Assembly: GCF_014779715.1 (NCBI RefSeq)
Contig: NZ_JACXYU010000001.1
Coordinates: 744,001 to 808,000, forward strand
DNA: 64,000 nucleotides
DNA from: Streptomyces chumphonensis
Lineage (GTDB): Bacteria > Actinomycetota > Actinomycetes > Streptomycetales > Streptomycetaceae
Reading direction: 5' to 3'
Below the pieces are notes generated by a model. It had not been told where the DNA came from. It searched no databases and saw nothing but the letters and a program-made list of their open reading frames with translations. The position numbers and the translations under genes are program-made. Numbering within the stretch: position 1 is the stretch's first letter; the number at the start of each line of letters is the position of its first letter. Below, piece after piece: positions 17,279-26,444 of this stretch.

Positions 17279-17953
17279 TCAGCCGTAGCCGGGCTCGGCG
17301 TGCATCTCCCAGACCAGCAGCTCCGCACCGCCGTGCCCGGCGGCGACGACCAGCGCCTCCGCGTCCGTGACACGGGCGGAGTCACCGACGGCCAGCCAGC
17401 GGCCGGCCACCTCCAGGCTGCCGCGCACCACCTGGAGGTAGGCCCAGGGCGCGTCGGGCACGGCGGAGCGCTGACCCGCCCGCAGCCGGCGGACGTGCAG
17501 CACCGCCTGCGCACGGTCCAGGGCGTAGGGCGTGCCGTCCGCGATGCCCCGCACGACGTCGTACTCGGGCGCGACCCCGAAGACGCCGGGCACCAGCCAC
17601 ATCTGCCAGAACCGCAACGGCCCGGTGCCGGCGTTGCGTTCGCTGTGCCGCACCCCGTCCCCGGCGCTGAGCCGCTGGAGATCGCCGGGACGCACGACGG
17701 TGGCGTGCCCGGCGGTGTCGGTGTGCGTCAGCTCGCCCTCGGTCACCCAGGTGACGATCTCCAGGTCGCGGTGGGGGTGTTCGGCGAAGCCCGCACCGGG
17801 GACGAGCCGTTCCTCGTTGCACGCGACGAGCAGCCCGAACCCGGTGTTCTCCGGGTCGTAGTGTCCGGAGAAGGAGAAGGCGTGCCGGGTGTCGATACCC
17901 GCTGCGGCGTCTCCGCCCCGGTACCGCTCGGCCGCTCTGCGCACATCCACCAT
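17279..17953 (-). CDS. Pirin-family protein
   Basis: A 224-residue bicupin. The N-terminal cupin shows the metal-binding pattern AEHPHRDLEIVTWVTEGELTHTD and VRHSERNAG, expected to hold one iron through His/His/His/Glu; the C-terminal cupin is degenerate. Bacterial pirins modulate redox enzymes, including pyruvate dehydrogenase in Serratia, or act as quercetinases; the role here is unknown. I use the ATG at 17953 (MVDVRRAAERY); a GTG three codons upstream is possible. Confidence 0.88.
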   Translation of the reverse strand: MVDVRRAAERYRGGDAAAGIDTRHAFSFSGHYDPENTGFGLLVACNEERLVPGAGFAEHPHRDLEIVTWVTEGELTHTDTAGHATVVRPGDLQRLSAGDGVRHSERNAGTGPLRFWQMWLVPGVFGVAPEYDVVRGIADGTPYALDRAQAVLHVRRLRAGQRSAVPDAPWAYLQVVRGSLEVAGRWLAVGDSARVTDAEALVVAAGHGGAELLVWEMHAEPGYG

Positions 17954-18068
17954 GCGTTTCACGGTACGTGCTTCCCCGGTGACCGGTCACCGGGGACCCC
18001 GGGGCGGCCCGGGCGGGGTCGCGAGGGGCCGGTCCGTGGACGTCGTACCGATAAGGCAGGCTTGTCCC

Positions 18069-19274
18069 GTGCCCGAACCCGCTGAGACCCCGCCGCCCCC
18101 CGTTCCCGACCATCCGCACGCGGCCACGCTGCGTCGGCTCCAGCAGCACTCCGGCAAGCTGGCCGCCGCCGCGATCGCGCGGATGGACGAGCAGCTCGCG
18201 TGGTACCGGGTCATGCCCCCGGAGAACCGTTCGTGGATCGGGCTGGTGGCGCAGGCGGGCATCGCGGCGTTCACCGAGTGGTTCCGCCACCCCGAGACGC
18301 CGCGCGCCATCAGCACCGACGTCTTCGGCACGGCCCCGCGCGAGCTGACACGGGCGATCACGCTGCGGCAGACGGTGGAGATGGTCCGCACCACGATCGA
18401 GGTGGTCGAGAGCTCCATCGACGAGGTGGCCGCCCCGGGCGACGAGAACGTGCTGCGCGAGGCGCTGCTGGTCTACGCCCGGGAGATCGCCTTCGCCACC
18501 GCGCAGGTGTACGCGCAGGCGGCGGAGGCGCGCGGGGCCTGGGACGCGCGGCTGGAGTCCCTGGTGGTGAACGCGGTGCTCTCCGGTGAGGCGGACGAGG
18601 GAGCGGTGTCGCGGGCGGCGGCCCTCGGCTGGAACGCGCCGGAACACGTGTGCGTGGTGTTGGGGAACGCCCCGGACGGGGACAGCGAGCTGACGGTCGA
18701 GGCGATCCGGCGCGCCGCCCGGTACGCGAAGCTCCAGGTGCTCACCGGTGTGCTCGGCAGCCGGCTGGTGGTCGTCGCCGGTGGCGCGGAGGACCCGCTG
18801 AAGGCGGCGAAGTCGCTGATCGGTCCGTTCGCCTCGGGGCCGGTGGTGGCGGGCCCGGTGGTCGCGGACCTGCTGTCGGCCACGCGGTCCGCGCGGGCCG
18901 CGGCGGCCGGGCTGCGGGCGGCGGCCGCCTGGCCGGACGCTCCGCGCCCGGTGCTGGCGGACGATCTCCTGCCCGAGCGCGCGATGGCGGGAGACCCCGC
19001 GGCGCGCGATCTGCTGGTGGAGGAGATCTACAGACCGCTGGAGGACGCCGGTTCGGCTCTTCTGGAAACACTGAGCGTCTATCTGGAGCAGGCGAGCAGC
19101 CTGGAGGGCGCCGCGCGGATGCTGTTCGTGCACCCCAATACCGTGCGCTACCGGCTGCGACGTGTGACTGATGTCACCGGCTGGTCGCCTTCGGACGTAC
19201 GATCGGCGTTCACCCTGCGTATCGCACTGATTCTGGGACGGCTCGTCGACGCCGGGCCGCCGGCCCGTCCTTGA
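18069..19274 (+). CDS. fasR: FasR-type activator of fatty acid synthesis (PucR/CdaR-like HTH)
   Basis: A 401-residue regulator with an N-terminal helical sensing region (about 20-160), a middle GGDEF-like/CdaR region and a C-terminal PucR-type HTH (SSLEGAARMLFVHPNTVRYRLRRVTDVTG). It lies directly upstream of fabD-fabH-acpP-fabF, the same order as in Streptomyces coelicolor, where FasR binds the fabD promoter and is needed for normal expression of the operon. The GTG at 18069 has only a weak AAGGCAGG-like site. An inverted repeat between this gene and fabD is a plausible binding site. Confidence 0.9.
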   Translation: MPEPAETPPPPVPDHPHAATLRRLQQHSGKLAAAAIARMDEQLAWYRVMPPENRSWIGLVAQAGIAAFTEWFRHPETPRAISTDVFGTAPRELTRAITLRQTVEMVRTTIEVVESSIDEVAAPGDENVLREALLVYAREIAFATAQVYAQAAEARGAWDARLESLVVNAVLSGEADEGAVSRAAALGWNAPEHVCVVLGNAPDGDSELTVEAIRRAARYAKLQVLTGVLGSRLVVVAGGAEDPLKAAKSLIGPFASGPVVAGPVVADLLSATRSARAAAAGLRAAAAWPDAPRPVLADDLLPERAMAGDPAARDLLVEEIYRPLEDAGSALLETLSVYLEQASSLEGAARMLFVHPNTVRYRLRRVTDVTGWSPSDVRSAFTLRIALILGRLVDAGPPARP

Positions 19275-19283
19275 CGAGCGACT

Positions 19284-19300
19284 TTGTGCAGGGTCCACAA
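19284..19300. promoter_or_regulatory. Candidate FasR operator before fabD
   Basis: An inverted repeat TTGTG-N7-CACAA lies 69 bases upstream of the fabD GTG, just after a TTGACG (19271-19276) that could act as a -35 box. FasR is known to bind the fabD promoter in S. coelicolor; linking it to this repeat is inference. Confidence 0.45.
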
Positions 19301-19368
19301 TTCCCACGAACGTTCTTCGTCTCGGTCCCCACCGGCGGGGACCTTCACCCCCAAGAGAGAGTGGAAGG

Positions 19369-20307
19369 GTGCTCGTACTCGTCGCTCCAGGCCAAGGCGC
19401 CCAGGCGCCCGGCTTCCTGAATCCCTGGCTCGAACTCCCGGGTGTCGCGGACCTGCTCACGCAGTGGTCCGAGATCACCGGGCTCGACCTCGTGCGCTAC
19501 GGCACGGAGGCCGACGCGGACGAGATCCGCGACACGGCCGTCGCGCAGCCGCTGCTCGTCGCCGCCGGGCTGCTCTCCACCCGCGCGCTGCTCGACGGCG
19601 GCCCCCCGCTGGGCCTGGACCGCGTCGGCGCGGTCGCCGGGCACAGCGTCGGTGAACTGACCGCCGCGGCGACGGCCGGTGTGCTCTCCGAGCGGGACGC
19701 CATGGCGGTCGTCACGCGGCGCGGGCAGGCCATGGCCGAGGCCGCGGCCGTCACCCGGACGGGCATGTCCGCCGTGCTGGGCGGGGACGCCGACGCCGTC
19801 GTGGCCCACCTGGAGGGCCTCGGGCTGACGCCCGCCAACATCAACGGCGCCGGGCAGATCGTCGCCGCCGGCACCACGGAGCAGCTGGCCGCGCTCGCCG
19901 CCGAGCGGCCCGAGGGCGCGCGGGTGCGGGAGCTCAAGGTGGCGGGTGCCTTCCACACCCACCACATGGCCCCGGCCGTGGGCGCGCTCAAGGCGGCCGT
20001 CGCCGACCTCGCCCCCGGCGCCCCGACCGTCCGGCTGGTCTCCAACCGGGACGGTCGGGTCGTCACCGACGGCGGCGACTTCGTCGAGCGGCTGGTCGGC
20101 CAGGTCGCCAGCCCCGTCCGCTGGGACCTGTGCATGGACACCTTCCGCGAGCTGGGTGTCACCGCCCTGATCGAGGTGTGCCCGGGCGGGACGCTGACCG
20201 GGCTCGCCAAGCGCGCCCTGCCGGGCGTCAAGACCCTGGCGCTCAAGACCCCCGACCAGCTCGACGCCGCCCGTGAGCTCATCGCCGAGCACGGCACCGC
20301 CGAATAG
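19369..20307 (+). CDS. fabD: Malonyl-CoA:ACP acyltransferase
   Basis: A 312-residue transacylase that loads malonate onto ACP. The active-site elbow is AVAGHSVGELTAAA (Ser93), the N-terminal oxyanion motif is APGQGAQ, and the catalytic His lies in VAGAFHTHHM. It is the first gene of the fab operon, followed after 13 bases by fabH. In actinomycetes this enzyme also commonly serves polyketide synthases that lack their own acyltransferase. Confidence 0.98.
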   Translation: MLVLVAPGQGAQAPGFLNPWLELPGVADLLTQWSEITGLDLVRYGTEADADEIRDTAVAQPLLVAAGLLSTRALLDGGPPLGLDRVGAVAGHSVGELTAAATAGVLSERDAMAVVTRRGQAMAEAAAVTRTGMSAVLGGDADAVVAHLEGLGLTPANINGAGQIVAAGTTEQLAALAAERPEGARVRELKVAGAFHTHHMAPAVGALKAAVADLAPGAPTVRLVSNRDGRVVTDGGDFVERLVGQVASPVRWDLCMDTFRELGVTALIEVCPGGTLTGLAKRALPGVKTLALKTPDQLDAARELIAEHGTAE

Positions 20308-20320
20308 GAGCACCGAGCCC

Positions 20321-21328
20321 ATGCCCGCGAAGATCAAGCCCGCCCAGGGCTCCCCGTACGCGCGCGTCCTCGGTGTGGGCGGCTACCGCCCGACCCGGGT
20401 CGTGCCGAACGAGGAGATCCTCAAGCACATCGAGTCCTCCGACGAGTGGATCCGCTCCCGGTCGGGCATCGCCACCCGTCACTGGGCCGGGCCCGACGAG
20501 ACGGTCACCGAGATGACCCTGCACGCGGCGGGCAAGGCCATCGCGGACGCGGGGCTGGCCCCCGAGCAGGTCGACGCGGTCATCATCTCGACCGTCTCCC
20601 ACTTCAAGCAGACGCCGTCGGTGGCGACCGAGATCGCCCACCGGCTGGGCACCGGCAAGGCCGCCGCGTTCGACATCTCCGCCGCCTGCGCCGGCTTCGG
20701 CTACGGCCTGACGATCGCCAAGGGCCTCGTCGTCGAGGGGAGCGCGCGGTACGTGCTCGTCGTCGGCGTGGAGCGGCTCTCCGACCTCACCGACCTGACG
20801 GACCGCTCCACCGCCTTCCTCTTCGGCGACGGTGCCGGCGCGGTGATCGTCGGCCCCTCCCAGGAACCGGCCATCGGCCCGACGGTGTGGGGCTCGGAGG
20901 GCGACAAGCACGAGACCATCACACAGACGCTGCCCTGGGACGTCTACCGCGACGGCGGCAGGCCGGAGAAGTACCCCGCGATCCGGCAGGAGGGCCAGAC
21001 GGTCTTCCGCTGGGCGGTCTTCGAGATGGCCAAGGTCGCCCAGGAGGCGCTGGAGGTGGCCGGGATCTCCGCGGAGGACCTGGACGTCTTCATCCCGCAC
21101 CAGGCGAACATGCGGATCATCGACTCGATGGTGAAGACGCTCAAGCTGCCGGAGCACGTCACCGTCGCCCGGGACGTGGAGACGACCGGGAACACCTCGG
21201 CCGCCTCCATCCCGCTCGCCATGGAGCGGCTGCTGGCGACCGGGCAGGCCAGGAGCGGCGACACCGCGCTCGTCATCGGCTTCGGGGCGGGTCTCGTGTA
21301 CGCGGCGACTGTCGTTACGCTCCCCTAG
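20321..21328 (+). CDS. fabH: Beta-ketoacyl-ACP synthase III
   Basis: A 335-residue initiating ketosynthase. The catalytic triad is visible as Cys123 (ISAACAGFGYGL), His260 (VFIPHQANMRII) and Asn291 (TTGNTSAASIPL). It condenses a short acyl-CoA starter with malonyl-ACP; Streptomyces FabH favours branched starters that yield iso and anteiso fatty acids. A ribosome site (AGGAG) lies within the gap after fabD. Confidence 0.98.
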   Translation: MPAKIKPAQGSPYARVLGVGGYRPTRVVPNEEILKHIESSDEWIRSRSGIATRHWAGPDETVTEMTLHAAGKAIADAGLAPEQVDAVIISTVSHFKQTPSVATEIAHRLGTGKAAAFDISAACAGFGYGLTIAKGLVVEGSARYVLVVGVERLSDLTDLTDRSTAFLFGDGAGAVIVGPSQEPAIGPTVWGSEGDKHETITQTLPWDVYRDGGRPEKYPAIRQEGQTVFRWAVFEMAKVAQEALEVAGISAEDLDVFIPHQANMRIIDSMVKTLKLPEHVTVARDVETTGNTSAASIPLAMERLLATGQARSGDTALVIGFGAGLVYAATVVTLP

Positions 21329-21406
21329 TCGGTTCACCCGGCCGGTCGGCCCGACCGGCCGTCCACCGCAACACATCAGCGCAACACATCAGAAGGAGCG
21401 CCAAGC

Positions 21407-21655
21407 ATGGCCGCCACGCAGGAAGAGATCGTCAAGGGTCTCGCCGAGATCGTCAACGAGATCGCCGGTATCCCCGAGGAGGACGTCCAGCTGGACAAGT
21501 CCTTCACCGACGACCTGGACGTCGACTCGCTGTCGATGGTCGAGGTCGTGGTCGCCGCCGAGGAGCGCTTCGACGTGAAGATCCCCGACGACGACGTCAA
21601 GACCCTCAAGACCGTCGGCGACGCCGTCACGTACATCGCGGAGCACCAGGGCTGA
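21407..21655 (+). CDS. acpP: Acyl carrier protein of fatty acid synthesis
   Basis: An 82-residue acidic carrier protein. The phosphopantetheine attachment site is Ser41 in LDVDSLSMVEVVV. It carries the growing chain between FabD, FabH, FabF and the reductases. The ATG follows GAAGGAG. It sits between fabH and fabF as in other Streptomyces, and is distinct from the second ACP at 54.4 kb. Confidence 0.98.
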   Translation: MAATQEEIVKGLAEIVNEIAGIPEEDVQLDKSFTDDLDVDSLSMVEVVVAAEERFDVKIPDDDVKTLKTVGDAVTYIAEHQG

Positions 21656-21736
21656 CGCCCGCTCGTTATGCGTTTGTCGCCACCCGGGGTACCGGGTGGC
21701 GGGTCACAACCCTCTACCCGTGGAGACAGGAATTCC

Positions 21737-23002
21737 GTGAACACGACCAATCGCACCGTGGTCGTCACCGGTATCGGCGCAACCACACCGCTGGGTGGCG
21801 ACAGCGCATCGACCTGGGAAGGTCTGACGACGGGGCGCTCCGGCGTCTCGCGCATCGAGGAGGAGTGGGCGGCGGACATGTCCGTCCGCATCGCGGCCCG
21901 GGTGGCGGTGGAACCGACCGAGGTTCTCTCCCGCCCCCAGGCCCGCAAGCTGGACCGCTCCGCGCAGTTCGCACTGGTCGCCTCCCGCGAGGCGTGGGCC
22001 GACGCCGGGTTCGAGAGCGGGGCCGGTGAGCCGGGCACCCCGATCGATCCGGCGCGCGTCGGCGTCGTCGTGGCGTCCGGCATCGGCGGCGTGCAGACGC
22101 TGCTGAACCAGTACGACGTGCTGTTGCAGAAGGGCGCCCGCCGCGTCTCGCCGCACACCGTGCCGATGCTCATGCCCAACGGCCCGTCGGCGAACGTGAG
22201 CCTGGAGGTCAACGCCCAGGCGGGCGTGCACACTCCGGTGAGCGCGTGCGCCTCGGGTGCCGAGGCGATCGGCTACGGCATCGAGATGATCCGCACCGGC
22301 CGCGCCGACGTCGTCGTCGCCGGCGGCACGGAGGCGGCCATCCACGCCCTGCCGGTGGCGGCCTTCGCCAACATGATGGCGATGTCGAAGAACAACGACG
22401 CTCCCGAGCAGGCGTCCCGGCCCTACGACACCGCGCGGGACGGCTTCGTCCTCGGCGAGGGCGCCGGCCTCGTGGTGCTGGAGTCGGCCGAGCACGCGGC
22501 CCGCCGCGGCGCACGGGTGTACTGCGAGGCGGTGGGCCAGGGGCTGTCCTCCGACGCGCACCACATCGCGCAGCCGGAGCCGACCGGGCGCGGCATCGCC
22601 GCCGCCCTGCAGAACCTGCTGGACGCGACCGACCTGACGCCCGAACAGTGCGTCCACGTCAACGCGCACGCCACGTCCACCCCGCAGGGTGACGTCGCGG
22701 AGATCAAGGCGCTGCGCAAGGTCTTCGGTGACCGGCTGGACCAGGTGGCGATCTCCGCCACGAAGTCCATGACCGGTCACCTCCTGGGCGGCGCGGGCGG
22801 TGTCGAGTCGGTCGCCTCCGTGCTCGCGCTCTACCACCGCACGGCTCCGCCCACCATCAACGTCGACGACCTGGACCCGGAGGTCGACGCCGACATCGTG
22901 CGGGGCACGGCCCGCGCACTGCCGGAGGGCACGATCGCGGCGGTCAACAACTCGTTCGGCTTCGGCGGTCACAACGTCGTCCTGGGCTTCCGCTCGGTCT
23001 GA
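21737..23002 (+). CDS. fabF: Beta-ketoacyl-ACP synthase II
   Basis: A 421-residue elongating ketosynthase with Cys171 (TPVSACASGAEAIG), the His motif in VHVNAHATSTPQGD, and KSMTGHLLGGAGG near the third catalytic residue. It extends acyl-ACPs with malonyl-ACP. The GTG at 21737 begins NTTNRTVVVTGIGA; upstream extensions of the frame lack a family match. It ends the operon and is followed by a hairpin shared with the convergent DUF3145 gene. Confidence 0.98.
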   Translation: MNTTNRTVVVTGIGATTPLGGDSASTWEGLTTGRSGVSRIEEEWAADMSVRIAARVAVEPTEVLSRPQARKLDRSAQFALVASREAWADAGFESGAGEPGTPIDPARVGVVVASGIGGVQTLLNQYDVLLQKGARRVSPHTVPMLMPNGPSANVSLEVNAQAGVHTPVSACASGAEAIGYGIEMIRTGRADVVVAGGTEAAIHALPVAAFANMMAMSKNNDAPEQASRPYDTARDGFVLGEGAGLVVLESAEHAARRGARVYCEAVGQGLSSDAHHIAQPEPTGRGIAAALQNLLDATDLTPEQCVHVNAHATSTPQGDVAEIKALRKVFGDRLDQVAISATKSMTGHLLGGAGGVESVASVLALYHRTAPPTINVDDLDPEVDADIVRGTARALPEGTIAAVNNSFGFGGHNVVLGFRSV

Positions 23003-23016
23003 GACCCCTGGAGCAG

Positions 23017-23055
23017 CACGAAGGGCCGCACCCCGGGAGGTGCGGCCCTTCGTCG
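23017..23055. terminator. Bidirectional terminator between fabF and the DUF3145 gene
   Basis: The arms CGAAGGGCCGCA (23019-23030) and TGCGGCCCTTCG (23041-23052) pair perfectly; the loop adds a further CC/GG pairing. It lies between two convergent genes, so it can end transcription from both sides. Confidence 0.8.
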
Positions 23056-23072
23056 TGTTCGGAGCAGGAGGC

Positions 23073-23567
23073 TCAGACGACCTGGTGCAGCCAGCGGACG
23101 GGGGCGCCCTCCCCCGCGTAGCGGAAGGGCTCCAACTCGTCGTCCCACGGCTTGCCGAGCAGCCGGGAGACCTCGGCCGCCAGGTCCGTCTCCCCCAGCG
23201 CGGCCCGGTCCAGGGCGGCCCGCAGCCGGTCCTCGGGGATGAGGATGTCCCCGTGCATGCCGGTGACCGCGTGGAAGATGCCGAGCTGGGGTGTGGAGCT
23301 GTACCGCTCGCCCTCGGCCCCCGCGGAGGGGTCGGCCGTCACCTCGAAGCGCAGGAGGTGCCAGCCTCTGAGGGCGGAGGCGAGCTTGGAGGCGAAGCCG
23401 GGCTCACCCTGCCAGGACAGCTCCGCACGCCAGGTACCGGGTGCGGCGGGCTGCTTGATCCAGTCGAGGCTCACGCGGGTGCCGAGGACGCCGGCCACCG
23501 CCCATTCGACGTGCGGGCACAGCGCGCGCGGCGCGGAGTGCACATAAAGAACGCCACGTGTCGTCAC
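23073..23567 (-). CDS. DUF3145 family protein
   Basis: A 164-residue conserved actinobacterial protein with no recognisable catalytic motif. It begins TTRGVLYVHSAPRALCPHVEWA and contains SAELSW-like strands, LLRFEVTADPS and GIFHAVTGMHGDILIPEDRL. It commonly sits next to the fab operon in Streptomyces, as here. The GTG at 23567 follows a GGAGG site. Function is unknown. Confidence 0.9.
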   Translation of the reverse strand: MTTRGVLYVHSAPRALCPHVEWAVAGVLGTRVSLDWIKQPAAPGTWRAELSWQGEPGFASKLASALRGWHLLRFEVTADPSAGAEGERYSSTPQLGIFHAVTGMHGDILIPEDRLRAALDRAALGETDLAAEVSRLLGKPWDDELEPFRYAGEGAPVRWLHQVV

Positions 23568-23834
23568 CGGGACCTCCCGTGCGGTTCGAAGTCCGCCGCC
23601 TGCCATTGTTCCCCATGGGCAACGTGACCACCAGTTGCTGAGTTACGAACAGTAAACACCATCGACGGTCATTCTCCGCAAATCGGACGTCGCGTGACGT
23701 GCCGTCAGGGTGTCACCGGTGATCGGAACCGTTCTCCCCGGCCCACGTCCCGGTGGGCGTCCCGGTGGGGACGGCCATCACGTACCGTCGGGTAGACAAG
23801 CGCGAGGACGGCGTCGGGGAACGAGGGCGAGCGC

Positions 23835-24752
23835 ATGACGGTCGGTGAACGGGTCCGGAGCCGGAGGTTCGGGCGCAGGGGCGCCGCGCTCACGGCCGCA
23901 CTCCTGCTCGCGCTGGGCGGCGCGGCGTGCGGTTCCGAGCCGGAGCCGGCCGAGGAGACCGACAGCCGCAGGACCGTCGAGGGCCGACCCTCCCCCACCC
24001 CGACCGGCGACTGGGACACCGAACCCGAGTCCATCGCGGCCCTCGGGGACTCCATCACCATCGGATTCGACACCTGCTCGCTGCTGGCGGACTGCCCGGA
24101 GGCGTCCTGGTCGACGGGCACCTCCCCCGAGGTCGAGAGCCTCGCCGAGCGGCTCCTGGCGGACCCGACGGACGCGACGTGGAACTACGCCGTCGCCGGC
24201 TCCGACATGGCCGACCTGCCCGGCCAGGCCGCCCGGGCCGCCACCCACCGGCCCGATCTGGTCACCGTGCTCATCGGCGCGAACGACGCCTGCGCGCGCG
24301 ACGTGGCCGCCATGACGCCGACCGACGACTTCCGGGCGGACTTCGAGCGGTCCCTGCGCACGCTGGAACACGAGTCCCCGGACACCCAGGTGTACGTGGC
24401 CAGCGTGCCCGACCTGAAGCGGCTGTGGTCGCAGGGCCGGGACAACGCGCTGGCCGCGCGCATCTGGCAGCTGGGCATCTGCCCGACCATGCTCGGCGAC
24501 CCCGCCGCCGTCGACGCGGCGGCCACCGAGCGCCGCGAGCGGGTCTCCGCGCGGGTCGACGCCTACAACGCCGTGCTGGAGGAGGTGTGCGACGCCGCCG
24601 AGCGCTGCCGGTACGACGGCGGCGCCGTGCACGCGTACCGCTTCACGGCCGACGAGGTCAGCGGCCTGGACTGGTTCCACCCGAGCAGGAAGGGCCAGGC
24701 CGTGCTGGCCGAGCTCGCCTACGAACGGGTGACGGCGCCGCGGGAGCCCTGA
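23835..24752 (+). CDS. GDSL/SGNH-family lipoprotein hydrolase
   Basis: A 305-residue exported esterase-like protein. A twin-Arg/hydrophobic leader (RRFGRRGAALTAALLLALGG) ends in a lipobox, GGAAC with Cys32, so it is probably a lipoprotein. The SGNH blocks are present: block I AALGDSITIG with Ser73, a Gly-containing block (AVAGSDMADLP), block III IGANDAC, and block V DWFHPSRKGQ with Asp/His. Three further Cys pairs may form disulfides. The substrate is unknown. It is transcribed away from the DUF3145 gene across a 267-base divergent region. Confidence 0.9.
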   Translation: MTVGERVRSRRFGRRGAALTAALLLALGGAACGSEPEPAEETDSRRTVEGRPSPTPTGDWDTEPESIAALGDSITIGFDTCSLLADCPEASWSTGTSPEVESLAERLLADPTDATWNYAVAGSDMADLPGQAARAATHRPDLVTVLIGANDACARDVAAMTPTDDFRADFERSLRTLEHESPDTQVYVASVPDLKRLWSQGRDNALAARIWQLGICPTMLGDPAAVDAAATERRERVSARVDAYNAVLEEVCDAAERCRYDGGAVHAYRFTADEVSGLDWFHPSRKGQAVLAELAYERVTAPREP

Positions 24753-24813
24753 GACTGGCCGGAAGCCGACGGCGCCTCCGCTCGGCCCTGCCGCATGGCC
24801 GCACAATGAGGTC

Positions 24814-25824
24814 GTGATCCCGAGCGTCCGCACCGCACGCGCCGTCGTCGTCGACGGACCGCGGGCCCATCGGCTGGTGAGCGGCCCCGTCGCCGAGCCC
24901 GCGCCGGGCGAGGTCCGCGTCGCCGTGGCCGCCGCGCTCGTCGACCCGGCCGACCGTGCCGTGTACGAGGGGCGGGCCGACGGCTCCCCGATCCACTACC
25001 CCGTCACGCCCGGCCGCGAGTGGTCGGGCACCGTGGAGGCGGTCGGTGCGGGGGTGACGGAGCGGCTGCTCGGACGCGCGGTCGCGGGCCGCGTCGAGCC
25101 CGGCGGGTGCCTGGTCTGCGCGCGTTGTCGTGAAGGGTCGTCACATCTGTGCGCGCGGCCGTCCGGTCGGTCGGGCCCCGGCGCCTTCGCCGACGTGCTC
25201 GTGCTGCCCGCCGAGCACCTCCACACGCTGCCCGACGACAGTGACCGGCCGACGGCCGCCCTGCTGGGACGCGCGGCCGTGGCCGCCGGGGCCGCCCTGG
25301 CCGGCGCGCCCGTGCCCGGAGAGCGGGTGGCGGTGCACGGTGCGGACACCCTCGGGCTGCTCACGGTGCAGCTGCTGGCCGTCTCCTCGCCCGGCGAACT
25401 GGTCGTCGTGGACCGGCGGGCGCACCGACTGGAACAGGCACTCGGGCTCGGCGCGGACCGGACGGTCGAGCCGGCGGAAAGCGCCGTCTGGCACGGGCGT
25501 TGCGACCTGGTGGTGGAGACGGCCGGGGAACCGGAGAGCGCCCACGGGGCGTCCCTGCTCGCGCGGCCCGGCGGCCGGATCGTGCTGGCCGGTCGTCCGG
25601 GGGCGGGTATACGCGGCCCGGACCCGACACGGCCGGCCTCGCACGCCCTGACCGTGCGAGCCGCGCCCGCCGCCTGGACGCACGCGGTGCGCGCCTTCCG
25701 GCTGGGCCGACTGCGGGCCGAACAGCTCGTGAGCCACGCGTTCCCGCTGGCGGACTTCGGCGCGGCGATGTCGCCGTCCGACGGTGGGCGGCCGAGGACG
25801 GGAGCGGTGCTGCTGCGGCCGTGA
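24814..25824 (+). CDS. Zinc-type MDR oxidoreductase lacking catalytic zinc ligands
   Basis: A 336-residue medium-chain dehydrogenase. The structural zinc tetrad is intact (Cys99, Cys102, Cys105, Cys113 in [15 protein letters not shown]), and a Rossmann domain follows ([19 protein letters not shown]). The usual catalytic-zinc Cys near residue 40 is absent ([14 protein letters not shown]) and the conserved GHE motif reads GREW. It may therefore be a non-zinc reductase or use an altered site. The substrate cannot be named. It is convergent with ohr. Confidence 0.82.
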   Translation: MIPSVRTARAVVVDGPRAHRLVSGPVAEPAPGEVRVAVAAALVDPADRAVYEGRADGSPIHYPVTPGREWSGTVEAVGAGVTERLLGRAVAGRVEPGGCLVCARCREGSSHLCARPSGRSGPGAFADVLVLPAEHLHTLPDDSDRPTAALLGRAAVAAGAALAGAPVPGERVAVHGADTLGLLTVQLLAVSSPGELVVVDRRAHRLEQALGLGADRTVEPAESAVWHGRCDLVVETAGEPESAHGASLLARPGGRIVLAGRPGAGIRGPDPTRPASHALTVRAAPAAWTHAVRAFRLGRLRAEQLVSHAFPLADFGAAMSPSDGGRPRTGAVLLRP

Positions 25825-25882
25825 GCGGCCGACCGGCCCCGGCGGGCCCACGCGGCGGGGCGGGGCGGACGGGGAACGGCGA

Positions 25883-25912
25883 AGGCCGCCACGGCGGTCG
25901 CCGTGGCGGCCT
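25883..25912. terminator. Bidirectional terminator between the MDR gene and ohr
   Basis: A 13-base-pair stem (25883-25895 with 25900-25912) with the loop GGTC lies between two convergent genes. Confidence 0.75.
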
Positions 25913-25930
25913 CACGCCGGTCCGGGCCGG

Positions 25931-26356
<426 letters not shown>

Positions 26357-26444
26357 GCGGTTCCTCCTAGGTGGGGAATTCACCGGACGGGCTCGCGCCC
26401 ACGCCCCGTCCGGCGGGACGAGTCTAGAGCCTGACGCGCGGGGG

